A DNA stretch of 64,000 bases from an uncultured Mediterranea sp. (GTDB lineage: Bacteria > Bacteroidota > Bacteroidia > Bacteroidales > Bacteroidaceae), in contig CAMCUZ010000001.1 in assembly GCA_945879145.1 (NCBI GenBank), positions 49,170 to 113,169 of the forward strand. The letters run 5' to 3'. Every line of letters starts with the position of its first letter. The stretch's first letter is position 1. A program made the translations under genes and the position numbers. Of the stretch, positions 34,875 through 44,415 are shown piece by piece. The notes under the pieces were generated by a model. The model was not told the DNA's origin. It worked only from the letters and a program-made list of their open reading frames with translations, and made no database searches.

Positions 34875-37800
34875 ATGCAAGATTTTATTCACTTACATGT
34901 TCATACCCAATACTCCCTGCTCGACGGGCAGGCCAGCGTAGCCCGTCTGGTGGACAAGGCCATGAAGGATGGCATGCGTGGCATTGCCGTGACCGACCAT
35001 GGAAATATGTTCGGCATCAAGGAATTCACCAATTATGTCAACAAGAAGAACAGTGGCCCTAAGGGGGAGATCAAGGAGCTCAAGAAGCGCATCGCAGCCC
35101 TGGAGAGCGGCGATGAGGCTGCCGATGATCCGCAGGCCGCCATCGCTGCCTGTCGTACCCAGCTGGCCGAGGCCGAGGCGCGCATCTTCAAGCCGATTAT
35201 CGGCTGTGAGATGTATGTGGCGCGCCGCTCCATGGAGCTTCGCGAGGGTAAGCAGGACCAGAGTGGCTACCACCTGGTGGTGCTGGCCAAGAACGAGAAG
35301 GGCTATCACAACCTCATCAAGCTCGTGTCGCGCGCCTGGACCAAGGGCTACTACATGCGCCCGCGTACCGACCGGAGCGAGCTGGAGAAGTACCACGAGG
35401 GGCTGATTGTCTGCTCGGCCTGCATCGCCGGCGAGGTGCCCCGTGCGCTCATCAACGACCAGCTCGACAAGGCCGAGGAGGCCATCCAGTGGTACAAGAA
35501 CCTCTTTGGCGACGACTACTATCTGGAGCTGCAGCGCCACGAGGTGACCAACCCCACCATCCATGCCAACCGCGAAGCCTTCCCCCTGGAGCAGAAGGCC
35601 AACGCCCAGATGCTGGAGCTGGCCAAGAAATACCACATCAAGGTCATCTGCACCAACGACGTTCACTTTGTCGATGAGGAGAATGCCGAGGCCCACGACC
35701 GGCTGATCTGCCTCAGCACGGGCAAGGACCTCGACGACCCCAACCGCATGGTCTATACCAAGCAGGAGTGGATGAAGACCAAGGCCGAGATGAACGCCAT
35801 CTTTGCCGATATCCCCGAAGCACTCAGCAACACGCTCGAGATACTCGATAAGGTGGAGATGTACTCCATCGACCATCCCCCCATCATGCCCACCTTTGCC
35901 ATTCCCGAGGAGTTTGGCACCGAGGTGGAATACCGTCAACGCCTCACTGAAAAGGACCTTTTCGACGAGTTCACTCAGGATGAAAACGGCCGGGTGGTGC
36001 TCAGCGAGGAGGCGGCCAACGCCAAGATCAAGCGCCTGGGCGGCTACGAGAAGCTCTACCGCATCAAGCTCGAGGCCGACTACCTGGCCAAGCTGGCCTT
36101 CGACGGCGCTAAGCAGCGCTATGGCGATCCCCTGAGCGAGGAGGTGAAGGAGCGGCTCAAGTTCGAGCTCTACATCATGAAGACCATGGGCTTCCCCGGC
36201 TACTTCCTCATCGTGCAGGACTTCATCAACGCGGCCCGCACGCAGCTCGGCGTCTCGGTGGGACCGGGCCGTGGCTCGGCGGCCGGCTCGGCTGTGGCCT
36301 ACTGCCTCGGCATCACCAAGATAGACCCTATTCAGTACGACCTGCTGTTTGAGCGCTTCCTTAACCCCGACCGTATCTCCCTGCCCGATATCGACGTGGA
36401 TTTCGACGATGATGGCCGCGGCGAGGTGCTCCGCTGGGTGACCGAGAAGTATGGCCAGGAGAAGGTGGCCCACATCATCACCTACGGCACCATGGCTACG
36501 AAGATGGCCATCAAGGATGTGGCCCGCGTGCAGAAGCTCCCCCTCTCGGAGAGCGACCGCCTCTGCAAGCTCGTGCCCGACAAAATACCCGATAAGAAGC
36601 TCAACCTGCCCAACGCCATCGCCTACGTGCCCGAGCTGCAGGCTGCCGAGGCCTCGCCCGACCCCTTGGTACGCGACACGATGAAGTATGCCAAGATGCT
36701 CGAGGGCAACGTGCGGGGCACGGGAGTACATGCCTGTGGCACCATCATCTGCCGCGACGACATCACCGACTGGGTGCCCGTGAGCACGGCCGACGACAAG
36801 GAGACGGGCGAAAAGATGCTCGTCACCCAGTATGAAGGCAGTGTGATTGAAGATACGGGACTCATCAAGATGGACTTCCTGGGCCTGAAGACCCTCTCCA
36901 TCATCAAGGAGGCGGTGGAGAATGTCCGCCTCCACACCGGAAAGGTCATCGACATAGACACCATCGCCATCGACGACCCTGCCACCTACAAGCTCTACTG
37001 CGAGGGGCGCACCATCGGCACGTTCCAGTTCGAGTCGGCCGGTATGCAGAAGTACCTGCGCGAGCTGCAGCCCAGCACCTTCGAGGACCTCATCGCCATG
37101 AATGCCCTCTACCGACCGGGACCTATGGACTACATCCCCGACTTCATCGACCGCAAATGGGGCCGCAAGCCCATTGAGTATGATATCCCCATCATGGAGA
37201 AGTACCTCAAGGACACCTACGGCATCACGGTCTATCAGGAGCAGGTCATGCTCCTCTCGCGACTGCTGGCCGACTTTACCCGTGGTGAGAGCGATGCCCT
37301 GCGTAAGGCCATGGGAAAGAAGCTGCGCGACAAACTGGACCACATGAAACCCAAGTTCATCGCTGGTGGACAGAAGAATGGGCACGACCCCAAAGTGCTT
37401 GAAAAGATCTGGGCCGACTGGGAGAAATTTGCTTCGTACGCCTTCAACAAGAGCCACGCCACCTGCTACTCCTGGGTGGCCTACCAGACGGCCTACCTCA
37501 AGGCCAACTTCCCCTCGGAGTACATGGCCGCGGTGATGAGCCGAAGCCTCTCCGACATCAACACCATCACCAAGCTGATGGACGAGTGCAAGTCGATGGG
37601 CATCAAGGTGCTTGGCCCCGATGTGAATGAGAGTAACCTGAAGTTTACCGTCAACCACGAAGGCAACATCCGCTTCGGCCTGGGTGCCGTGAAGGGGGTG
37701 GGCGAGGGGGCTGTGCAGAGCATCGTGAACGAGCGCGAGAAGAACGGTCCCTACAAGAACATCTTCGACTTCACGCAGCGCGTCAACCTCTCGGCATGCA

Positions 37801-38678
37801 ACCGGAAAAACTTTGAGTGCCTGGCCTTGGCTGGTGGATTCGACAGCTTCAGCGAGATTAAGCGCGAGCAGTTCTTCGCCACCAATGCGCGCGGAGAGAA
37901 TTTTCTCGACACCCTGTTGCGCTACGGCAACCGCTATCAGGCCGATCAGGCTGCAGCCCTCAACTCCCTCTTTGGCGGTGAGAACATGGTCGAGATTGCC
38001 ACTCCCGAGATTCCCGCAGCCGAGCGCTGGAGCGACCTGGAGCGGCTCAACAAGGAGCGCGACCTGGTGGGCATCTACCTGTCGGCTCATCCCCTCGACG
38101 AGTATGCCGTGGTGCTGGAGCATGTCTGCAATACCCACATGGCCGAACTCGAGAACAAGGAGCAGCTGGCCAACCGCGACATCACCATGGGAGGCATCGT
38201 CACCGCGGTGCGCAAGGGTACGGCCAAGAATGGCAACCCCTACGGCATCGCCAAGATTGAGGATTACTCCGGCTCGGCCGAGATACCTTTCTTCGGGGCC
38301 GACTGGGTCACCTGGCAGGGCTATCTGGGTGAACGTACCTTTCTCTATATCAAGGCACGCTGCCAGCCTAAGCAGTGGCGGCCCAACGAGCTGGAGCTGA
38401 AAATCACCTCGATGGAGCTGCTGCCCGACGTCAAGGAGAAGCTGATTGAGAAGATGACCATCCAGATTCCTCTGGGCAGTCTGGATGGGGTACTGATCAA
38501 CGACCTGGCTGAGCTCTCACGTCAGCATCCCGGCACCACGCTGCTGCAGTTCCGCGTAGTGGATAAGGAGGAGAAATTCCACCTCGACTTCGTGTCGCGT
38601 CAAGTCAAGGTCTCCGTGGGGCGCGAGTTTGTGGACTACCTCAAGAGCCGTCCTGAGCTGGCGTTTAAGATTAATTAG
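34875..38678 (+). CDS. dnaE: DNA polymerase III alpha subunit
   Basis: A 1267-residue replicative polymerase. The PHP domain starts at once (HLHVHTQYSLLDG, His6/8/10), followed by a Bacteroidetes-type insertion with a charged coiled segment (KELKKRIAALESGDEA). The polymerase core has GPGRGSAAGS and the catalytic PDIDVDFDDDGRGEV. The tau/beta-binding and OB-fold parts lie at the end (IVTAVRKGTAKNGNPYGIAKIEDYSG). The frame stays open 78 codons further upstream, but ATG 34875 gives the standard N-terminus. The gene is more GC-rich and more strongly biased in codon use than its neighbours. Confidence 0.97.
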   Translation: MQDFIHLHVHTQYSLLDGQASVARLVDKAMKDGMRGIAVTDHGNMFGIKEFTNYVNKKNSGPKGEIKELKKRIAALESGDEAADDPQAAIAACRTQLAEAEARIFKPIIGCEMYVARRSMELREGKQDQSGYHLVVLAKNEKGYHNLIKLVSRAWTKGYYMRPRTDRSELEKYHEGLIVCSACIAGEVPRALINDQLDKAEEAIQWYKNLFGDDYYLELQRHEVTNPTIHANREAFPLEQKANAQMLELAKKYHIKVICTNDVHFVDEENAEAHDRLICLSTGKDLDDPNRMVYTKQEWMKTKAEMNAIFADIPEALSNTLEILDKVEMYSIDHPPIMPTFAIPEEFGTEVEYRQRLTEKDLFDEFTQDENGRVVLSEEAANAKIKRLGGYEKLYRIKLEADYLAKLAFDGAKQRYGDPLSEEVKERLKFELYIMKTMGFPGYFLIVQDFINAARTQLGVSVGPGRGSAAGSAVAYCLGITKIDPIQYDLLFERFLNPDRISLPDIDVDFDDDGRGEVLRWVTEKYGQEKVAHIITYGTMATKMAIKDVARVQKLPLSESDRLCKLVPDKIPDKKLNLPNAIAYVPELQAAEASPDPLVRDTMKYAKMLEGNVRGTGVHACGTIICRDDITDWVPVSTADDKETGEKMLVTQYEGSVIEDTGLIKMDFLGLKTLSIIKEAVENVRLHTGKVIDIDTIAIDDPATYKLYCEGRTIGTFQFESAGMQKYLRELQPSTFEDLIAMNALYRPGPMDYIPDFIDRKWGRKPIEYDIPIMEKYLKDTYGITVYQEQVMLLSRLLADFTRGESDALRKAMGKKLRDKLDHMKPKFIAGGQKNGHDPKVLEKIWADWEKFASYAFNKSHATCYSWVAYQTAYLKANFPSEYMAAVMSRSLSDINTITKLMDECKSMGIKVLGPDVNESNLKFTVNHEGNIRFGLGAVKGVGEGAVQSIVNEREKNGPYKNIFDFTQRVNLSACNRKNFECLALAGGFDSFSEIKREQFFATNARGENFLDTLLRYGNRYQADQAAALNSLFGGENMVEIATPEIPAAERWSDLERLNKERDLVGIYLSAHPLDEYAVVLEHVCNTHMAELENKEQLANRDITMGGIVTAVRKGTAKNGNPYGIAKIEDYSGSAEIPFFGADWVTWQGYLGERTFLYIKARCQPKQWRPNELELKITSMELLPDVKEKLIEKMTIQIPLGSLDGVLINDLAELSRQHPGTTLLQFRVVDKEEKFHLDFVSRQVKVSVGREFVDYLKSRPELAFKIN

Positions 38679-38778
38679 CGACGATTGCTATCATACGTCC
38701 CCGTATGGGGAATTTTAGCAAATTTGTTGAACTTGGAATGGATTGCCAGAATTGAGCCAAAAATATCATGGCTTTTTC

Positions 38779-38809
38779 TTGGGAAGTTTCTAATCAAACA
38801 CTATCTTTG
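38779..38809 (+). promoter_or_regulatory. Promoter of trxA
   Basis: TTG (38779-38781), 20-base spacer, TATCTTTG (38802-38809), an excellent match to the Bacteroidetes consensus. Confidence 0.8.
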
Positions 38810-38845
38810 CCCCCGTAAACAGACCACTTAAAAACTTAAAATAGT

Positions 38846-39163
38846 ATGGCATTACAAATTACAGACAGCAATTTCAAAGAGATTCTGGCTCAAGGCAAGC
38901 CGGTAGTAATGGACTTTTGGGCTCCCTGGTGCGGCCCCTGCAAGATGGTGAGCCCTATCATCGACGAGCTGGCCGAGGCTTACGAAGGCCGTGTCATCAT
39001 CGGCAAGTGCGATGTGGATGAGAACAACGACGTAGCTATGGAGTTTGGTATCCGCAACATCCCCACCGTCCTCTTCTTCAAGGATGGCGTGCAGGTGGAC
39101 AAGCAGGTAGGCTCAGCCCCCAAACCGCAGTACGTGGCCAAGATTGAGGCGCTGCTCAAGTAA
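38846..39163 (+). CDS. trxA: Thioredoxin
   Basis: A 105-residue cytoplasmic thioredoxin with active site WCGPC (Cys29, Cys32), the cis-proline in IPT and no signal peptide. It reduces disulfides in ribonucleotide reductase and other proteins. It has its own promoter and is followed after 36 bases by a small acidic protein gene before a terminator. Confidence 0.97.
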   Translation: MALQITDSNFKEILAQGKPVVMDFWAPWCGPCKMVSPIIDELAEAYEGRVIIGKCDVDENNDVAMEFGIRNIPTVLFFKDGVQVDKQVGSAPKPQYVAKIEALLK

Positions 39164-39199
39164 TCCTTTTCGCGTCTAAACCCCTAATGTACTACCCCT

Positions 39200-39523
39200 A
39201 TGGCTGACCAGGAATTCCTCAATGAAGACCTTGATGACGAGAAGACCATCCTCTTCATCAAGAACTACCTGCCCCAGGAGCTGAAGGATAAGTTCTCCGA
39301 CGACGAACTCTACTACTTCCTCGACCTGATTGACGAGTACTATACCGAGAGTGGCGTGCTCGATGCCCAGCCCGATGCTGACGGCTGCGTGGAGATTGAC
39401 CTCGACAAGGTGGCCGAATTCATCGTCAAGGAGGCCCGCAAGGACGAGATGGGTGACTACAACCCCGAAGAGATTTTCTTCGTCGTGCAGGGCGAGATGG
39501 AGTATGCCGAGAGCCTCGGCTGA
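39200..39523 (+). CDS. Small acidic protein co-transcribed with trxA (hypothetical)
   Basis: A 107-residue, strongly acidic cytoplasmic protein (EDLDDEKTILFIKNYLPQELKDKFSDDELYYFLDLIDEYY). No cysteines or catalytic motif are seen. It lies between trxA and a strong terminator, so it shares the trxA transcript. I do not know its function. Confidence 0.85.
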   Translation: MADQEFLNEDLDDEKTILFIKNYLPQELKDKFSDDELYYFLDLIDEYYTESGVLDAQPDADGCVEIDLDKVAEFIVKEARKDEMGDYNPEEIFFVVQGEMEYAESLG

Positions 39524-39552
39524 TTTCACTTGCCGCTGAATAAACAAACAGG

Positions 39553-39595
39553 CTGCCCCTGTTGCGATATCCCATCGCAGCAGGGGCAGTTTCTT
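39553..39595 (+). terminator. Terminator after the trxA unit
   Basis: CTGCCCCTG (39553-39561), GCGAT and ATCGC arms, then CAGGGGCAG (39581-39589) followed by TTTCTT. Confidence 0.85.
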
Positions 39596-39692
39596 ATACG
39601 CTCGGCCAAAGAGAGTATAATGGTTTACGTAATTATGACTAACTAATTCATCTGTTCTGGCTGCAAAAGTAAGGCTTTTTCGTAGGGCATGC

Positions 39693-39712
39693 AATACCCA
39701 TAAGTGGGTATT
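39693..39712. repeat. 8-bp palindrome AATACCCA/TGGGTATT
   Basis: Perfect stem with a TAAG loop in the gene-poor stretch, followed by CCCCAAGGGGG. Confidence 0.6.
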
Positions 39713-39752
39713 CTTCCCCAAGGGGGTGTTTCAAGCAAGCGTATTCCGCAAA

Positions 39753-39880
39753 ATGCCAAAAGTGACAAAAGTGCCAAAGTGCCAAAAGACACTATCCATA
39801 GAAAAGTAGAGAAAATACCCTTTTTTGATGTTTTGGAAGAGAAAATGACACTTGGCACTTTGTCACTTTTGGCACTTTCA
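39753..39880. repeat. Long inverted repeat built from AGTGCCAAA / TTTGGCACT units
   Basis: The left arm (about 39753-39788) is a run of TGCCAAAAGTGACAAAAGTGCCA-like units. The right arm (about 39848-39881) carries the reverse complement, TGGCACTTTGTCACTTTTGGCACTTTC. The arms are nearly identical over about 25 bases with about 65 bases between. It could be a transcribed hairpin or the remnant of a small non-autonomous element. Confidence 0.65.
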
Positions 39881-40266
39881 AAGCAGAGAGAGCCTAGTGA
39901 AATACCATGCCGACTACTCGTTTGAGTCAATGATTTACCCTGATTATATCCCGTGGATTGTAAACTATTCTGCAGACATCAGCTCCTAAGGTTTAGCTGA
40001 AAATTTACAATAATCTGTAGGGTTCCGTTATGGATAGTGAAAATGGTAGAGGAAATGCTTTGTTTGTTAAATAAAACGAAAAATAGCCCTCGATAGCACG
40101 AAACGTATCACAACGCACGCAACTCCTCATTAACCCCCAAAAAAGCCCTATCTTTGCATTGTGAAAAGGTCGGGACGCCGACTGGTGAGTAGGTAGTAAG
40201 TCTAAGGTAAGTCTAAAGTAACTCAATACCTACGCTAAGGTAACACTAATCCAGCTCTAATCTGGA

Positions 40267-40318
40267 ATTAGAGTTTGATTAGAGTTTGATTAGAGAATGA
40301 TTAGAGTTTGATTAGAGC
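40267..40318. repeat. 11-bp tandem repeat ATTAGAGTTTG x4.7
   Basis: Units at 40267, 40278, 40289 (one changed to ATTAGAGAATG), 40300, and a partial unit at 40311. Confidence 0.9.
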
Positions 40319-40384
40319 TTCGGCTGACCTGCGACGGACTCACCTCACGGCGTTTGTTGACTTCTTTCTTTTTTTTATGAACAA

Positions 40385-40417
40385 TCCCGACTCGAAGCGC
40401 TGGGCTTCGGGCCGGGA
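40385..40417. terminator. Candidate hairpin downstream of asd
   Basis: TCCCGACTCGAAGC pairs with GCTTCGGGCCGGGA with two mismatches around a 5-base loop. On the asd strand it lacks a T-run, so rho-independent termination is uncertain. Confidence 0.4.
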
Positions 40418-40448
40418 TGGAATGTTGTCGGTTTGTTTTCTGCTCGAT

Positions 40449-41459
40449 TTACTTCACGTTGCCTACCTTGATCAGGTACTCGGCAATCTGCACGGCATTG
40501 AGCGCGGCACCCTTCTTGATCTGGTCGCCCACAATCCAGAAGGTGAGGCCGTTGTCGTTGCTCAGGTCCTTGCGGATACGGCCCACATAGACGGGGTCCT
40601 TGCCAGCCAGGAAGAGGGGCATGGGGTACTCCTTCTCGGCGGGATTATCCATCAGCACCAATCCTTCGCCTTTGGCAAAGGCCTCACGGGCCTCTTCGGG
40701 GCTGATGGGGCGCTCGGTCTCCACCCAGATGCTCTCTGAGTGAGAGCGCAGGGCCGGCACGCGAACGCAGGTGGCGCTTACGCGTACGTCGCTATGCATG
40801 ATTTTGCGTGTCTCGTTGTACATCTTCATCTCCTCCTTGGTGTAACCGTTGTCGGTGAAGACATCGATTTGAGGGATGAGGTTGAAGGCCAGCTGGTAGG
40901 CAAACTTCTCTACAGTGACCGGTTCGCCGGCCAGCACCTGGCGGTACTGCTCGTAGAGCTCGGCCATGGCGGCAGCACCGGCTCCGCTGGCGGCCTGGTA
41001 GGTAGAGACGTGTACGGTCTTGATGTGGCTCAGCTGTTCGATAGCCTTGAGGGCAACCACCATCTGGATGGTGGTGCAGTTGGGGTTGGCGATGATGCCG
41101 CGGGGGCGCTCCAGGGCGTCGGCGGCATTGACCTCGGGCACTACCAAGGGCACATCGGCATCCATGCGGAAGGCGCTGCTGTTGTCAATCATCACGGCAC
41201 CATACTTCGTGATGGTCTCGGCAAACTCCTTCGAAGTACCTGCGCCTGCGGAAGTGAAGGCGATATCTACTCCTTTAAAATCATCGTTGTGCTGCAAGAG
41301 TTTGACCTCGATCTCTTTACCGCGGAAGGTGTATTTAGTGCCTGCGCTGCGTTTCGATCCAAACAATACTAACTCGTCCACGGGGAAATTTCTTTCATCG
41401 AGCACTCGCAGGAATTCTTGTCCTACGGCTCCGCTTGCTCCAACAATTGCTACTTTCAT
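40449..41459 (-). CDS. asd: Aspartate-semialdehyde dehydrogenase
   Basis: A 336-residue enzyme reducing aspartyl phosphate to the semialdehyde for Lys, Thr, Met and diaminopimelate. It has the NADP-binding start [14 protein letters not shown] and the catalytic Cys128 in [27 protein letters not shown] is the typical C-terminal block. It is monocistronic by layout. Two candidate -7 boxes on its strand lie upstream (complements of 41508-41515 and 41550-41557). Confidence 0.97.
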   Translation of the reverse strand: MKVAIVGASGAVGQEFLRVLDERNFPVDELVLFGSKRSAGTKYTFRGKEIEVKLLQHNDDFKGVDIAFTSAGAGTSKEFAETITKYGAVMIDNSSAFRMDADVPLVVPEVNAADALERPRGIIANPNCTTIQMVVALKAIEQLSHIKTVHVSTYQAASGAGAAAMAELYEQYRQVLAGEPVTVEKFAYQLAFNLIPQIDVFTDNGYTKEEMKMYNETRKIMHSDVRVSATCVRVPALRSHSESIWVETERPISPEEAREAFAKGEGLVLMDNPAEKEYPMPLFLAGKDPVYVGRIRKDLSNDNGLTFWIVGDQIKKGAALNAVQIAEYLIKVGNVK

Positions 41460-41507
41460 TTTTAGTTTTAAATAATAGGTTGTGATTAATAAACTGTTTT
41501 CTCAGAC

Positions 41508-41557
41508 CAAAATTAGGGGGCTTGAATAAGCTTTCTTCAAAAACGGGTGCAAATTTA
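41508..41557 (-). promoter_or_regulatory. Candidate promoter region of asd
   Basis: TAATTTTG (complement of 41508-41515) and TAAATTTG (complement of 41550-41557) both match TAnnTTTG; which one is used is unclear. Confidence 0.45.
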
Positions 41558-41634
41558 TAACAAATTGCTTGATTTTAGTGCAATAAGTGAAATATTTTTC
41601 GTTATTTTGCAGCAAAAATCGTTTTTTAGTGCCT

Positions 41635-43719
41635 ATGCCCTGGTTATTAAGTAGCTTGAAACTGCCCATTACCGACCCCACGTGGATCTTTTTCCTCGTG
41701 CTGGTGATGATTCTTTTTGCTCCTATGCTGCTCAGCCGGCTGCGCATTCCCCACATCATCGGACTGATCGTGGCGGGGGTGCTGGTGGGGGAGTATGGCT
41801 TCAACCTGCTGGAGCGCGACAGCAGCTTTGAACTCTTTGGCAAGGTGGGCATCTACTACATCATGTTCCTGGCCGGTCTGGAGATGGATATGGGCCACTT
41901 TGCGCGCCATGGGCGCCGGGGGCTCTTCTTTGGTTGGATGACCTTCAGCGTGCCGTTTGCCCTCGGGCTACTGGCGGGGCGCTTCGTGCTTCACTACTCC
42001 TGGCTGACCTCGCTGTTGCTGGCCTGTATCTTTGCTTCGCATACGCTGGTGGCCTATCCCATCGTGGGGCGCTATGGCATGGGCAAGCAGGTGAGCGTGG
42101 TCCTCTCGGTGGTGGCTACGGCCTTTGCAGCCTTTGTCTCGCTGCTGATTCTGGCCGGCATCGTGGGTGCGCAGACGGAGGGTGGCAACGGCTGGTTCTG
42201 GCTCCTCTTCTGCCTGAAGTTTGTCTGTTATGGGGCCTTTGTCATCTGGGCTTTCCCCCGCATAGGGCGCGCCTTCTTCCGCCGCTACAACGACAGCGTG
42301 ATGCAGTATATCTTTGTGCTGGCTCTGGTCTTTCTGAGTGCAGCCCTGGCCGAACTGGCTGGCCTGGAGGGGCTGCTGGGCGCTTTCTTGGCCGGACTGG
42401 TCATCAATCGGCTGGTGCCCAAGGTGTCACCCCTGATGAACCGCATCGAGTTTGTGGGCAATGCCCTCTTCATCCCTTACTTCTTGATTGGTGTAGGCAT
42501 GCTGATCAACGTGCGGGTGCTCTTTGCGGGCTGGGAGACGCTGAACGTGGTGCTCGTGATGGTGCTGACGGCGGTGCTCAGCAAGTGGCTCGCCGCCTGG
42601 CTCACGCAGAAGTTGCTCCGCATGGACCGGCTGCAGCGTAAGATGATGTTCGGCCTGACCAACGCCCATGCTGCCGGTGCGCTGGCCATGGTGATGATCG
42701 GCACGAAGCTGGAGATTGCACCGGGCGTCTGCCTGATGGATGACGTGGTGCTCAACGGTACGGTGATGGTGATACTGGTATCCTGCATCATCAGCTCCCT
42801 GGCCACGGAGAGTGCCGCTCGGGAGATGGCCATGGCCGAGGCCTCGCTGGAAGGCAACCGGGGCAGTAACCACGGGCGCTGCCTGATTACCTACTCCAAC
42901 CCGATGACGGTAGATATGCTGACCGAGTTTGCCATCATGATACGCAATCCGCAGATTCCCGACGGGCTGCTGGGACTGACGGTGTCGTATGACGACGACC
43001 GCGACAACCGCAAGCGGCAACAGGGCCGGGTGAACCTGGAGCGCGCCGTAAGCATCGCCCTGGCTGCCGACGTGAAGATGAAGACCATGAACCGCGTGAG
43101 CAACAACGTGGCTTCGGGCATCATCCATACCATGCGCGAGCAGGAGGTGGGCGAAGTGGTCATTGGTTTGCACCACCAGACGAATATCGCCGACAAATTC
43201 TTCGGTCTGATTGGAGAGAACCTGCTGAAGGGAACCTACCGCGAGGTGATGATCCTGCGCAGCTTGATGCCTCCCAACACCTGGCGCAAGGTGGTGCTGG
43301 CCATCCCCCCGAAGGCAGAATACGAGGTGGGCTTCTACAAGTGGCTGGAGCACATCTGTCGCATGGGCGAGCAGCTAGGGTGCCGCATGGAGTTCTATGC
43401 CCACAGTGAGACGGGCCACTACATCGAAAGCTACATCCGCACCAAGCACGATAGCCTGCGCGCCGAATATGCTGTAATGGACGACTGGGGCGACCTGCTG
43501 ATGCTCACGGCCCACGTGGATTACGACCATCTCCTGGTGGTGGTCAGTGCACGCCGAGGGTTCATCTCCTATTCGCCCCTGTTCGAGCGGCTACCCGAAC
43601 AGATATCGCACAACTTCAACAACAACAGCGTGCTGCTGCTCTATCCTGACCAGTATGGCGACCCGCAGGAGAATGTCTCGCTCTTTGCACCCGGAGGCCA
43701 TCAAGCAGGGGTGGTGTGA
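41635..43719 (+). CDS. CPA2-type cation:proton antiporter with C-terminal cytoplasmic tail
   Basis: A 694-residue protein. About 12 membrane segments (residues about 10-400) form a Na+/H+ exchanger domain (PMLLSRLRIPHIIGLIVAGVLVGEYG, ALAELAGLEGLLGAFLAGLVINR). A ~280-residue soluble tail contains RCLITYSNPMTVDMLTEFAIMI and a second repeat-like part (RKVVLAIPPKAEYEVGFYKWLEHI), suggestive of two universal-stress-protein-like modules. It probably exchanges Na+ or K+ for H+, gated by its tail. The frame extends upstream to a GTG, but ATG 41635 gives a sensible N-terminus. Confidence 0.9.
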   Translation: MPWLLSSLKLPITDPTWIFFLVLVMILFAPMLLSRLRIPHIIGLIVAGVLVGEYGFNLLERDSSFELFGKVGIYYIMFLAGLEMDMGHFARHGRRGLFFGWMTFSVPFALGLLAGRFVLHYSWLTSLLLACIFASHTLVAYPIVGRYGMGKQVSVVLSVVATAFAAFVSLLILAGIVGAQTEGGNGWFWLLFCLKFVCYGAFVIWAFPRIGRAFFRRYNDSVMQYIFVLALVFLSAALAELAGLEGLLGAFLAGLVINRLVPKVSPLMNRIEFVGNALFIPYFLIGVGMLINVRVLFAGWETLNVVLVMVLTAVLSKWLAAWLTQKLLRMDRLQRKMMFGLTNAHAAGALAMVMIGTKLEIAPGVCLMDDVVLNGTVMVILVSCIISSLATESAAREMAMAEASLEGNRGSNHGRCLITYSNPMTVDMLTEFAIMIRNPQIPDGLLGLTVSYDDDRDNRKRQQGRVNLERAVSIALAADVKMKTMNRVSNNVASGIIHTMREQEVGEVVIGLHHQTNIADKFFGLIGENLLKGTYREVMILRSLMPPNTWRKVVLAIPPKAEYEVGFYKWLEHICRMGEQLGCRMEFYAHSETGHYIESYIRTKHDSLRAEYAVMDDWGDLLMLTAHVDYDHLLVVVSARRGFISYSPLFERLPEQISHNFNNNSVLLLYPDQYGDPQENVSLFAPGGHQAGVV

Positions 43720-43758
43720 ATGCCTCCTCTTTTACCTTATTTAATTTATGTATAGCTT

Positions 43759-44415
43759 ATGATGATTGAATTACAAGGCATAACGAAGAGCTTCGGAGCG
43801 CTGCAGGTGCTCAAGGGGGTGGATTTGCAGGTGGAACAGGGCGAAGTGGTGAGCATCATCGGCCCGAGTGGCGCAGGAAAGACCACTCTGCTGCAGATTA
43901 TGGGTACGCTCGACCGCCCCGACAGCGGACGCGTCACAATCGGTGGGGTGGCCGTGGAGCAGCTCAAGGAGCGTGAACTGGCCTCCTTTCGCAACCGACA
44001 CATCGGGTTTGTGTTTCAGTTTCACCAGCTGTTGCCCGAGTTTACGGCCCTGGAGAACGTGATGATTCCAGCCTTTATCGCAGGCCGGACGCGAAAGGAG
44101 AGTGAGGTGGAGGCACGCAAACTGCTCGACTTTATGGGGCTGACCGAGCGGGCACAGCACAAGCCCAAGGAGCTCTCAGGGGGCGAGAAGCAGCGGGTGG
44201 CCGTGGCGCGCGCGTTGATTAACCGACCAGATGTCATACTGGCCGACGAGCCCTCGGGAAGCCTCGACACACGCAACAAGGAGGAACTCTACCACCTCTT
44301 CTTCGACCTGAGACAGCAGCTGGGACAGACCTTCGTCATCGTGACCCACGATGAGGGATTGGCGCAGATGACCGACCGCACCATCCATATCGTGGATGGC
44401 GTTATTCAAAACTGA
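43759..44415 (+). CDS. ABC transporter ATP-binding protein, LolD/MacB-like
   Basis: A 218-residue ATPase. Walker A is GPSGAGKTT, signature [15 protein letters not shown] and Walker [10 protein letters not shown]. The length and start resemble LolD, the ATPase for lipoprotein release, or MacB-type systems. No permease gene is adjacent, so its membrane partner must be encoded elsewhere. Its 3' end overlaps the convergent helix-hairpin-helix gene by 14 bases. Confidence 0.92.
   Translation: MMIELQGITKSFGALQVLKGVDLQVEQGEVVSIIGPSGAGKTTLLQIMGTLDRPDSGRVTIGGVAVEQLKERELASFRNRHIGFVFQFHQLLPEFTALENVMIPAFIAGRTRKESEVEARKLLDFMGLTERAQHKPKELSGGEKQRVAVARALINRPDVILADEPSGSLDTRNKEELYHLFFDLRQQLGQTFVIVTHDEGLAQMTDRTIHIVDGVIQN

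Larger units (their letters stand above)
39890..40448. other. Gene-poor stretch between the trxA unit and asd
   Basis: No convincing protein gene is found. Visible features are a TATCTTTG box at 40149-40156 without a gene behind it, tandem GTAAGTCTAA-type repeats near 40196-40222, a hairpin CTCTAAT/ATTAGAG (40255-40273), an 11-bp tandem repeat, and a near-palindrome (40385-40417) just past the end of asd. It may be a small-RNA gene or a decayed locus. Confidence 0.5.

Noticed and set aside
34893..38138. 1081-residue open frame opposite dnaE
   Set aside because: It is a shadow frame caused by high G+C and strong codon bias of dnaE; the sense frame has all polymerase motifs.
39643..39930. 95-residue minus-strand frame in the gene-poor interval
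   Set aside because: It spans the palindromic and inverted repeats, has no recognisable motif or start signal, and its composition looks random.
42427..43353. 308-residue minus-strand frame inside the antiporter gene
   Set aside because: Histidine/glutamine-rich composition typical of an antisense shadow; the plus frame has coherent membrane segments.
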